From: Sebastes aleutianus
Lineage: Eukaryota; Chordata; Actinopteri; Perciformes; Sebastidae
Assembly (NCBI GenBank): GCA_916700875.1
Contig: CAKAKS010000060.1
Coordinates: forward strand, 558,001 to 622,000
Reading direction: 5' to 3'
Length of the DNA stretch: 64,000 bases
Positions within the stretch are counted from its first letter, which is position 1. Every line of letters starts with the position of its first letter. The position numbers and the translations under genes are program-made. Shown one piece after another: positions 43,385 through 51,223 of the stretch. Below the pieces are notes generated by a model. That model ran no database searches. It saw only the letters and a list, made by a program, of their open reading frames with translations, and was not told the DNA's origin.

Positions 43385-46300
43385 GCCAGTTATGTTGTGG
43401 GAAAAGTTTATCATTGCAAACATGCCTGATGCAAGAACACCGGAGTATCCATTTCACTGCACGCTCAAGTATTTCAATAATGATGCTCAAATAAACGCGG
43501 AAGAATGGTTGAGTCGACAGCCAAAACAAGTTCAACTAAATTCAGGCTGTATAATTTTGGGACCACAAGGAGCAGCTATGAAGATACACAGAGATGACTA
43601 TTTGGACAAAGAGTTTGATATCGAGAAGAGTGTGCCACATGTGACCTTGTGGGTGCGTGGAGAACATACACCGAAGCAAGTGGGAGAAATGATGGCGGAG
43701 GCAGAAGAAGCTGTTTTTACACCAGTAACAGAAAATCTTGCCATCTGGAAGAGTGAGGATCAGAGATTCATTAAGATTATGATCTCTGCTCAAGGAATAG
43801 GAAAGCCACAAACGGTGCGAATGACACATGAATCCATCTGCAGTGCTAAGATGGACTCAGACTCAATGAGAGAAGAGATGATACAACAAGTTCCAGAATG
43901 TTTGTGGGCTCGGCATAGTACGGATATCGGACTTGTGAAGTCAGCTCAACCAGTAAGAGTTGAACTCCGACCAGGAGTCAAACCACCTTGGAAGAACCAG
44001 TATCCACTGAGCGAAGAGGCAATCCGAGGAATTGAACCACAGATTGAAGGACTCCTTAAGGCGGGTGTTTTAAGGATAACACAGGATCCCCAGAGCAACA
44101 CGCCTTTGTTGCCGATAAAGAAGCCAGATGATTCATATCGCCTAACACATGATTTAAGAGCGGTCAATGAAGTGGTGGTTGATTTTCCAGCAGAAGTGCC
44201 GGATCCACATACTTTGCTAGCCCAACTTCCGCCAAAAGCAACACATTTCACAGTGTTAGATTTATGTGGTGCGTTTTTCAGTGTTCCACTTAGTAGGGAA
44301 AGCAAAAGTTTATTTGGGTTCACGTACAATGGACAATCTTATGAGTATGAGAGACTGCCACAAGGATTCAAACATAGTCCTCACATTTTCAATAAAATAG
44401 TGAAAGACGATTTGGAGGGGATAGAGCAGGTACTAAAAAGCGATGTAATTCAATACGTGGACGACATCATCATTTGTTCACCAGATGAGGAGACATGTCA
44501 TAAGGACTCAATTAAGTTGCTACAAATACTGGCAGAGAAGGGTCACAAGGCCTCTCTGAAGAAACTGCAGTACTGTCAGGAGAAGGTAATTTATTTGGGT
44601 CAAACAATAACGCAGGGACGCAGAAGCATCTCTGATAGTCACGTGGAGGCTATTCGTAAGGCTCCAAAACCCAGAACAGTCCGAGAGATGATGACATTCC
44701 TTGGTATTGCAGGATATTCCTCAGCTTGGGTTGAGGATTATGCTAGCTTGACGGGGCCTTTGAGAGCTATGATCAAAGATACGGGGAATGCTAAGCTACA
44801 CTGTAATCTGTCCTGGACACACGATGGCCTTTTGGCATTTGAAACGACAAAAAAGAAGTTGCAAGAGGCTCCGGCGCTAGCAATTCCAGACTACTCTAAG
44901 AATTTCGTGTTATATGTATCTACTTCTATTGGGGGTAAATATGCATGTGCAGTTCTTTGTCAACCAACAGGTATGGGGACGAGTCCTCAACCTGTTTCGT
45001 ATTACTCCACGGCTTATTCAGAAGTAGAGCTAGGGTTACCACTGTGTTACAGAGCTATGGTGGGAGTTTCTCTGATGTACAACAAAGCATCATCTGTAAC
45101 AATGGGTTATCCAGTGACAATTCTTACACATCATGGTCTCAGAAATCTTTTGAATTATGGTAAGAACAACTTGACCATGTCTAGGCTCAGAGACTATCAT
45201 AGGCTCTTAGAGCAGGAAGATGTTACCCTAGCAAGGTGTGTTACGGTAAATCCAGCGGAGAATTTGCCAACACCAGAAGACGGTGAGCCACACGATTGTG
45301 TTCAAGAAGCAGAGAAATACTCCAGACTTAGATCAGATTTACAAGCTCTCCCATTGCATGTGGTGGACCTGGAGTATTGGACTGATGGGTCTTGCTATCG
45401 GGTGGGCGATAAATTAAGGGCCGGCTATGCGATAGTAAAAGCCCAAGGAACTGGATTTGCAGTTGAGAAGGCTGAAGAGATACCACAGCCTGCATCTGCA
45501 CAACTTGCTGAGCTGGTGGGGCTAACTGAAGCATGTTTGTTGGCAGAAGGGAAGCGAGTGACGATATATACCGACTCTGCATATGCACATAATGTGTGCC
45601 ACTTGTTTGGAGCAGTGTGGAAAAACCGAGGGTTTAAGAAAACAGATGGTTCGCCGATACAGCATCACGCTCAGATCATGAAATTGTTGCATGCTATGAT
45701 GAAGCCTAAAGAAATAGCAATAGCTAAATGTGCGGCACATAAGAGGGATGCGTCAAGGGTTTCACAAGGGAATAGAGCGGCTGATGAAGCTGCAAAGACA
45801 GTCACTGGAGCAGATAAATTGGGCAAAGTTCTTCTTGTCACGCATGAAGTGAACTTGGAAGACAAAATTACACTCAAAGATGTGATTTTAATGCAGGAAG
45901 CTGCTCCTGAAATGGACAAACAGTTGTGGCTAGACCGAGGTGCCACCCGAGATTCTACTGGACTTTGGAGAAATCATGAGGGGCTGATACTATCACCTCC
46001 AGACCTGTTGGGGCTGATGATTCAGGAGGCGCATGGCTTAGCTCACGTTGCAAGGGGGGAAGTGAAGAGAAAGATTACAAAGGAGTATGGTTTTTGGGCA
46101 CCATGTTTGCTTGAACAGATTGATTATGTCATAGGCAGGTGTACTATCTGTCTGAAAAACAATGTTCGGAGGGGAGTGACGGTTCCGCCCGGCCACATCC
46201 CAACTCCAAGAGGTCCTATGCGTGAACTAGTTGTGGACTATGTCGACATGATAAAACCAATTGAGGGGAAAAGGTATATGCTAGTCGTGGTGGACAGATT

Positions 46301-46445
46301 TTCACGATGGCCTGAGGCCTGTCCAACAAAACGAAAAGATGCTCAGTCGGTTGCCAAGTTCTTATGCAGAGAGGTCATAAGCAGGTGGGGACTTCCAGAT
46401 CGAATATCCTCAGACAATGGGAAAGAGTTTGTGGATAGACGGTGA
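43356..46445 (+). CDS. Pol: 2H-phosphoesterase-like domain, RT, RNase H, integrase N-terminal part
   Basis: A 1,029-codon open frame (first codon TTG, so read as a continuation of protease). Residues about 10-150 form an unexpected domain with HCT (34-36) and HVT (95-97), the paired H-x-T motifs of 2H phosphoesterases; the context FHCTLKYF is CNPase-like. Reverse transcriptase follows, with LPQGFKHSP and YVDD at 367-370. RNase H has WTDGS, an E in EACLLAEG, and IYTDSAYA. The integrase zinc finger includes HGLAHVARGE and CTIC. The first catalytic Asp is in VVDYVDM and the second in SDNGKEF. The frame stops at TGA (46443-46445) just after the second Asp, before the catalytic Glu. The remainder lies in another frame (46442-47410). 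Confidence 0.92.
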   Translation: MEISVQIFFEPVMLWEKFIIANMPDARTPEYPFHCTLKYFNNDAQINAEEWLSRQPKQVQLNSGCIILGPQGAAMKIHRDDYLDKEFDIEKSVPHVTLWVRGEHTPKQVGEMMAEAEEAVFTPVTENLAIWKSEDQRFIKIMISAQGIGKPQTVRMTHESICSAKMDSDSMREEMIQQVPECLWARHSTDIGLVKSAQPVRVELRPGVKPPWKNQYPLSEEAIRGIEPQIEGLLKAGVLRITQDPQSNTPLLPIKKPDDSYRLTHDLRAVNEVVVDFPAEVPDPHTLLAQLPPKATHFTVLDLCGAFFSVPLSRESKSLFGFTYNGQSYEYERLPQGFKHSPHIFNKIVKDDLEGIEQVLKSDVIQYVDDIIICSPDEETCHKDSIKLLQILAEKGHKASLKKLQYCQEKVIYLGQTITQGRRSISDSHVEAIRKAPKPRTVREMMTFLGIAGYSSAWVEDYASLTGPLRAMIKDTGNAKLHCNLSWTHDGLLAFETTKKKLQEAPALAIPDYSKNFVLYVSTSIGGKYACAVLCQPTGMGTSPQPVSYYSTAYSEVELGLPLCYRAMVGVSLMYNKASSVTMGYPVTILTHHGLRNLLNYGKNNLTMSRLRDYHRLLEQEDVTLARCVTVNPAENLPTPEDGEPHDCVQEAEKYSRLRSDLQALPLHVVDLEYWTDGSCYRVGDKLRAGYAIVKAQGTGFAVEKAEEIPQPASAQLAELVGLTEACLLAEGKRVTIYTDSAYAHNVCHLFGAVWKNRGFKKTDGSPIQHHAQIMKLLHAMMKPKEIAIAKCAAHKRDASRVSQGNRAADEAAKTVTGADKLGKVLLVTHEVNLEDKITLKDVILMQEAAPEMDKQLWLDRGATRDSTGLWRNHEGLILSPPDLLGLMIQEAHGLAHVARGEVKRKITKEYGFWAPCLLEQIDYVIGRCTICLKNNVRRGVTVPPGHIPTPRGPMRELVVDYVDMIKPIEGKRYMLVVVDRFSRWPEACPTKRKDAQSVAKFLCREVISRWGLPDRISSDNGKEFVDRR
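43380..43815 (+). other. 2H phosphoesterase (CNPase-like) domain inside Pol
   Basis: This sub-feature marks the extra domain between protease and RT. His codons are at 43455 and 43638, with their Thr partners two codons later, 61 residues apart. Each HxT is flanked by hydrophobic or aromatic residues (F-HCTLKYF, P-HVTLWV). A later segment, RFIKIMIS followed by GIGKPQ, resembles the end of the CNPase catalytic fold. 2H enzymes cleave 2',3'-cyclic phosphates or 2'-5' bonds; some viral members degrade 2-5A to block RNase L. The role here is inference. Confidence 0.75.
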
Positions 46446-47410
46446 AATTGATTTTGCAAAAACTAGGAATTAAACAGCGTCTTGGTGCAGTCTATCACCC
46501 GCAAAGTCAAGGGATTTGCGAAAGAATGAATGGGGTTCTGAAAAATCGTATTGTCAAAATATGCCAGCACACGGGGTTAAATTGGATAGCAGCACTTCCA
46601 TTGGCGTTAATGGTATGTCGCTCTAGTGAGCTCCGCGATTTACATATGACACCTCATGAGTTGGTTACAGGAAGACTGATGCCAACGCCTTGTCTGCGGA
46701 CAAGTGGGAAAGGTCCAAGTTTGGCCCTTTTAGAAGATGAAATGCAAACGTATGTCACATACATGGTTAATCTACATAAAAGAATATCCGCATATGTGTC
46801 TGACAGGCAAACTAAGGAGGAGGTGCAGGAGAAGCTCGATGAGCAAAAAAGGATCACAGTGCAACCTGGAGACAAGGTGTTCGTGAAGGTGTTTAGACGG
46901 AAGTGGTATAACGAACGCCGTGAGGGACCGTTTGAAGTTGTTCGCAGTACTGGAACCGCGGTCCAGGTTAAGGGGTCTCCCACATGGTATCATTTATCAC
47001 ATTGTGTCAAAGCACCTAGTGAAGGGGCGCCACATTCACTGATCCAAGATGTTGAAGGCTCAAGAGAGCCCGAAGACAATGTGGAAGAACACACACCAGA
47101 GAGGGAGATGCATGAAAATCCCCAGAGTCAGAATTCAGAAGGAGAGATCACCCAGGTTGTGGACAATGTTGATGTTTCTGTACACATTCCTGATGATGCC
47201 AGAAATGACTCGACAGTTGATGGACAGGAAAGAAGATTTAGAGACATTGTCTTTCAACATGTCCCAGACCCAGCAGGACCTATTTCAGTTGCCTGCAAAG
47301 CGCCAGAGATATCAAAGGGCGGTGACTCCGCTGCAGGACAACCCAGGGATCCAGTTAAACCAAGGAGCCCAAGACCAGTTAGGAGGAGAGTCAAACCAGA
47401 CCGTTATTAG
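46442..47410 (+). CDS. Pol: integrase C-terminal part (frameshifted)
   Basis: The frame begins immediately at the stop of the preceding pol segment, one register away. It holds the rest of the integrase core, GAVYHPQSQG and ICERMNG with the catalytic Glu, then a coiled, Lys-rich stretch. The C-terminal DNA-binding domain reads GDKVFVKVFRRKW, EGPFEVV and WYHLSHC, which is the gammaretrovirus-type tail. A further 100 residues are acidic and Pro/Ser-rich. The break near 46440 falls between the second Asp and the Glu of the DDE triad, so this copy's integrase is not continuous. Its last 360 bases overlap env in another frame. Confidence 0.88.
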   Translation: MKLILQKLGIKQRLGAVYHPQSQGICERMNGVLKNRIVKICQHTGLNWIAALPLALMVCRSSELRDLHMTPHELVTGRLMPTPCLRTSGKGPSLALLEDEMQTYVTYMVNLHKRISAYVSDRQTKEEVQEKLDEQKRITVQPGDKVFVKVFRRKWYNERREGPFEVVRSTGTAVQVKGSPTWYHLSHCVKAPSEGAPHSLIQDVEGSREPEDNVEEHTPEREMHENPQSQNSEGEITQVVDNVDVSVHIPDDARNDSTVDGQERRFRDIVFQHVPDPAGPISVACKAPEISKGGDSAAGQPRDPVKPRSPRPVRRRVKPDRY

Positions 47411-49346
47411 AACCAGGGTTGAAGTAACCTTGGGAAAGTCAGTTCGGCTTCCATGTCAGTGTACAGAAGAAAATAGTGGTAAAGGGAAACTCAGAGTTCA
47501 GTGGGAAGATAGCCATGGTAAGATCCTAGATCTGTCAGAGACAGTACCATTAGGGAAATATACATTAGTTAATGACAAAAGGAGAGTGAAGGTTGAGGGA
47601 GACTGTAGTCTCTATGTATATAAGCCACAACAGGAAGATCAAGGTGATTACAGGTGTTCTTTTTACGATCAACATATTGGAAGTGAGCGGTCCGAGTTAG
47701 GATTTGTAGTTCGCGTGGTGTCTCTAGTGATACTAGGGGGAAATAAGAGTATAGATTCCCAAGAGGTTGGGGAAACAAGAGAATTGACAACGATGACACC
47801 AACTCTCCAGACGAAAGCTGAACAAATGGAAGAGAAATCTACTCCTTCAATGGCAAAAGCTATTGAAAGTATAAATGCATCACACGTAACTACAAAGGCG
47901 CCTCAAGTGATATCTATAACGTCACCTCCTTTGAGTACTGTGATTAGAGCTAAGTTAGGAGGAACAGTTTACCTTCCTTGTCAATGTGGGAGATGGAATA
48001 ATGAAGGTAACTTGCTTCCCAAATGGGAAAATAGTCGTGGTGAAGATTTGTTGTTGACAAGACCCGAAGATGATATGGTGCCTCGTGATCAGAGGAAGTA
48101 TATTTTGTTTAATGAGGTTAGGTGGATGAAAATTAAAGATGATTGTTCCCTTGTCCTGCGTAACGTTACTCGGGAAGACGAAGGAGAATACATGTGTTCT
48201 TACGAAGAACCGGAGTTTAAATTTGTTCCATATCAAAATTATTGGATCACAGGTCGTGTGACTCGTAGAGTGTCACTTCTGATAAAAGATTTGGGGCCTA
48301 TTGGAGATTCTATGAGTACTAAAGAAATTCAGAAACAAGTTACTACAGTAACCACTCCAAAGGTGATTAGTACACAGATAAAGCTTGTTACGTTAGTTCC
48401 AGAAACAACTAAGAATGTTCATACACCTACTCAGGCTACTACTCTAGTTATGACTTCAAAGGGGATGAATGCTACAACAGTGACGACATCCGTAGCATCT
48501 ACGACATTTGTAAATACAACGCAGACCTCTAAAATGACATCTTGGACCTTTAAGGATGTGATTAATGTAATCCAGAAGCAAATGTCAACAACAGAGCCTA
48601 GCGTGAACAGCAGTAACGACATTGTTGAAGTTAGAGAACAGAGGATAGAAGAGAAGTATGTAGAGTCATCTATGGCAGCTCAAAGGACTATTTTAAACAT
48701 AGATAATAACTTTGTTGACTCTGATCAGACACCAGAGTACATGATGGATCAATACCATACACTACAAAAGAGAGACACTAAATGGAAGGCATTTGGGTTT
48801 GATCCTTCAGTGTTACAAATCACAGACCCTTGGGCAGGTAGGAATTTATGGTTCCAGCAAGTAACCCACTCCGTAAGGTCGGTGGTGAAAACGGATGGTC
48901 CGTGTCTGGTGAAAATCCGATCACCAAGCTCATGGCCTTCGATTTTAGAGACTATACCAGAACCACTAACCACTATGTGTCAAAGCTATGCATTATCATG
49001 GCTGTTGTATCACCAGCAGTCAGCAGGAGATATAGTGATGTCTTGGTCAGTGCATCTGTTTAGGCCTAAATTTACTTGTTCTTGGTTGAGGGAATTACCA
49101 TATGTAAATGTACTTGATCAGCATGAAGATATCAGAACAGCGGTCCCTGATATAATGGAGGTGACAGCAGTGAGAGCTACCAGCTGTTTTTGTTCAAATA
49201 CAACTCATGAAGGGCCGGGAACGTTTATGGGGTTATCAGAGTGTGATAAATATATGATGGACTTGGGTAAATGGAACGTGGGAATAGTAATGATTCGTAT
49301 GAAGCATCTTTTCAGATACCACAACACAAAAAGAAGACAATTTTAA
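47049..49346 (+). CDS. Env surface region with two Ig-like domains (frameshifted at 3' end)
   Basis: A 765-codon frame overlapping the end of pol. A hydrophobic stretch (MLMFLYTFLMM, about residues 40-50) is a candidate signal peptide; the true start may be internal or supplied by splicing. Ig-like domain 1 spans about residues 120-215: LPCQC with Cys136, core VQW, and DQGDYRCSF with Cys203. Domain 2 spans about 295-400: LPCQC with Cys311, PKW, and DEGEYMCSY with Cys383. A Thr/Ser-rich stalk with N-x-T/S sites follows (about 430-520), then a conventional surface-subunit region (WAGRNLWFQQV, LETIPEP, several Cys). The frame is lost near 49265-49280 and ends at 49346; Env continues in another frame. 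Confidence 0.88.
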   Translation: MLKAQESPKTMWKNTHQRGRCMKIPRVRIQKERSPRLWTMLMFLYTFLMMPEMTRQLMDRKEDLETLSFNMSQTQQDLFQLPAKRQRYQRAVTPLQDNPGIQLNQGAQDQLGGESNQTVIRTRVEVTLGKSVRLPCQCTEENSGKGKLRVQWEDSHGKILDLSETVPLGKYTLVNDKRRVKVEGDCSLYVYKPQQEDQGDYRCSFYDQHIGSERSELGFVVRVVSLVILGGNKSIDSQEVGETRELTTMTPTLQTKAEQMEEKSTPSMAKAIESINASHVTTKAPQVISITSPPLSTVIRAKLGGTVYLPCQCGRWNNEGNLLPKWENSRGEDLLLTRPEDDMVPRDQRKYILFNEVRWMKIKDDCSLVLRNVTREDEGEYMCSYEEPEFKFVPYQNYWITGRVTRRVSLLIKDLGPIGDSMSTKEIQKQVTTVTTPKVISTQIKLVTLVPETTKNVHTPTQATTLVMTSKGMNATTVTTSVASTTFVNTTQTSKMTSWTFKDVINVIQKQMSTTEPSVNSSNDIVEVREQRIEEKYVESSMAAQRTILNIDNNFVDSDQTPEYMMDQYHTLQKRDTKWKAFGFDPSVLQITDPWAGRNLWFQQVTHSVRSVVKTDGPCLVKIRSPSSWPSILETIPEPLTTMCQSYALSWLLYHQQSAGDIVMSWSVHLFRPKFTCSWLRELPYVNVLDQHEDIRTAVPDIMEVTAVRATSCFCSNTTHEGPGTFMGLSECDKYMMDLGKWNVGIVMIRMKHLFRYHNTKRRQF

Positions 49347-49681
49347 GGGTACATAACCAGGTATTGCCGGGGAATGTGACTATAGGGAATTTCAAGGATA
49401 TTTGGTGGGTCTGTGGTAATAAGGCATACATATTTCTACCATATGGGTGGACAGGATGCTGTTATATGTCACTGTTGAAACTTCCATATGAGGTTCTTAC
49501 TATCCAGAAGGGAGTAGGGCAGATGGGGTCCCAATCTGATGTCGCTTCAAGTAGTAGGAGAAAGCGTGAGTTGGCACAGTTTCACAAGTTGGAATCTTAC
49601 CATTGGAGAATAAATTTAGGAGAGAAGTGGGGTATAGGATTATTTCCGTGGTATGGGGTGACATTCTGGCAGATCACATAG
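49271..49681 (+). pseudogene. Env segment 2: end of SU, cleavage site, start of TM
   Basis: The continuation in a new register contains NVTIGNFKDIWWVCG, GWTGCCYMSL, and a furin-type cleavage site RRKR at 49556-49567. A short TM N-terminus follows (HKLESYHWRINLGEKWG). The frame closes at TGA/TAG context near 49681 (..FWQIT) because of another shift. Cys-Cys in GWTGCC and the cleavage position agree with a gamma-like Env. Confidence 0.78.
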
Positions 49682-49820
49682 ACAACATTACCTACACCTT
49701 GCAAGGCTTTGCGAACGAAACCATAAGAGGTTTCGAACTTTTGTCAAACACTCAGAGAAGTCACAGACTGACGTTGCTGAAACATGACATGGCTCTTGAT
49801 TATATTTTTGGCCAAACAAG
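49660..49820 (+). pseudogene. Env segment 3: TM helical region
   Basis: In the frame of 49603-49878 the portion from about 49670 reads ITYTLQGFANETIRGFELL, then RLTLLKHDMALDYIFGQ. This is the usual heptad-rich TM ectodomain preceding the disulphide loop. Meaningful sequence leaves this frame near 49820. Confidence 0.72.
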
Positions 49821-49987
49821 GGGGCTTATGTGTTGCTTTAAATTTAACAGGAGATGCCTGCTACACTTTGATTCCTGATAATTCAGATAATATAACTAAT
49901 GTCATAGAAGCATTGAAGCTCATAAGAGATGCGTTTGGCCCATCAGAAAACGCGGGATGGTCTGCAAATGCTTGGTTTGCAGGATAA
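49805..49987 (+). pseudogene. Env segment 4: TM loop region
   Basis: Another register carries GGLCVALNLTGDACYTLIPD, the cysteine-loop region typical of fish retroviral TM proteins. It has C-x9-C-Y instead of a standard CX6CC, so the loop is changed or the local reading is disturbed. NSDNIT is a glycosylation site. It stops at TAA (49985-49987). Confidence 0.7.
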
Positions 49988-50022
49988 ATTGGGGCCGCTA
50001 GGAGCAGTGTTAGTTCAGGTTT

Positions 50023-50226
50023 TTGGTAGCGCTCGTTCTGGCGTTGTGTGTGATGTTTTGTTTTTGCACGCTGTTGTTGACCTTTGCAAAGGCTATGATA
50101 ATTAGATGGGTTGGAGTTGTGCTGCCCGGCGAGCAAACGCTGATGCCATTATTACACGAAGCCGACACGGACGTGGATGAGGATGACGCAATAAAGATCG
50201 AATTGGTGGAGGAATATCCATTTTAA
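50023..50226 (+). pseudogene. Env segment 5: membrane anchor and cytoplasmic tail
   Basis: The frame opens without ATG. A strong hydrophobic segment (LVLALCVMFCFCTLLLTF) is the transmembrane anchor. The tail is acidic, contains LMPLLHEAD and ends EEYPF before TAA. Together with segments 2-4 it shows Env was complete before at least four frame breaks. Confidence 0.72.
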
Positions 50227-50303
50227 ATATCTCATGATTATAATCCTATTATTTACCTCTGTTTTTGCTTGCGTAGTTTGTAGTGTTGATTTTGGTGTGC
50301 TCT

Positions 50304-50334
50304 TTCGAGACTTTGTTAGTCTCGAAGGGGGGGT
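50304..50334 (+). other. Hairpin plus polypurine tract, upstream copy
   Basis: CGAGACT-ttgtt-AGTCTCG forms a 7-bp stem, followed directly by AAGGGGGGG. It is nearly the same as the structure at 51191-51221 next to the 3' LTR. It may be an internal plus-strand priming site or a relic of an older 3' end. Confidence 0.75.
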
Positions 50335-50490
50335 ATGGCAACAAATGAACAAAATGATTAATGAACAATATGATTTCTTCTAAATTTCACATTTTTTTAC
50401 TTATAAGAAGTGTTCTTATTCTGTGATTGATGTTTAGTTTGTATCTGTTCTGTATGCAAAAGATACTGGTTTTCTTTTCTTTCATTCTAG

Positions 50491-50823
50491 AACATATTGG
50501 GGAAGACCGCTGTGAGGGTGGCAGATTATGAGAGACTCCGATGGGCTGAATGGTTCAGACACTTCAAACATGAAAATACGAATGGCCTGAAGAACTCTGA
50601 ACGTGGACTGACGATACAACATCCAGAGTCAAAACGTCATCGATACTACACCAGAGTCAAGGCTGCTGAGAAACTGCAGTGTTATACAGTCTTATGTCTT
50701 CTCTTAGATGTTACATTAGTATTCTTAAAAATGAATTGTCTTTTTTGTGTATTACATGCTTGGCAAATGATGATTTCTAAATGTAATGGGACCTCAGATG
50801 TTTTACTTTTTCTCGATGTTTAG
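50491..50823 (+). CDS. Possible accessory exon of the retrovirus, unknown function
   Basis: A long pyrimidine tract ending TTTCATTCTAG (50470-50490) is a strong splice acceptor, and the frame is open right after it with no ATG near the start. It encodes about 110 residues. The first 65 are basic and polar (RLRWAEWFRHFKHENTNG, HPESKRHRYYTRVK); the rest is Leu/Cys-rich and may be intron rather than exon. A second acceptor-like 'tttttctcgatgtttag' lies just downstream at 50808-50824. I do not recognise the protein. It sits between the two hairpin-purine tracts, outside env, where complex fish retroviruses carry accessory genes. Confidence 0.4.
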   Translation, partial: NILGKTAVRVADYERLRWAEWFRHFKHENTNGLKNSERGLTIQHPESKRHRYYTRVKAAEKLQCYTVLCLLLDVTLVFLKMNCLFCVLHAWQMMISKCNGTSDVLLFLDV

Positions 50824-51190
50824 GGACAGTGGGGTAGGCAGGAAAAGGTCCATAGAAAAGGTGCGATGGGTCGACCAGCCTGACTTTGGACATTGTTTTG
50901 TTTTAATTTGCTGAGAGTTCCATATGTATTTGCTTAAGTCATTTCCATACACAAATTGCTAAAATTCCTCAGTTCAGTGTTGTGGAGTACTACGTATGGT
51001 CGCCTTGGCAGAGGGACCGTGAGAGAATTTTCCTGTCTACATTGTTTAATGAATAATTCAAGAAAGATTAGCTGCCTGACAGGTTTTTCACTCTCACTTT
51101 TATACTCCATGTAGTTGTATCAATAGTAAAAAAGAAGGGTTGGTAGATTTGTCATGTTTATATACCTGTATGTCTCTTCTTTTATTTTTT

Positions 51191-51223
51191 CGAGACTTTG
51201 TGTAAGTCTCGAAGGGGGGAATA
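51191..51223 (+). other. Hairpin plus polypurine tract at the 3' LTR
   Basis: CGAGACT-ttgtgta-AGTCTCG stem, then AAGGGGGGAATA immediately before the LTR (TGTGG at 51224). The purine run is the expected plus-strand primer. Confidence 0.85.

Noticed and set aside
43356..43400. Programmed -1 frameshift between protease and pol
   Set aside because: The register change needed is +1 or -2. The T8 run makes a homopolymer length change the simpler explanation.
47400..48300. Ig domains as a separate host immune gene
   Set aside because: They lie in one uninterrupted frame with a retroviral SU region, directly after integrase and between paired LTRs, so they belong to Env.
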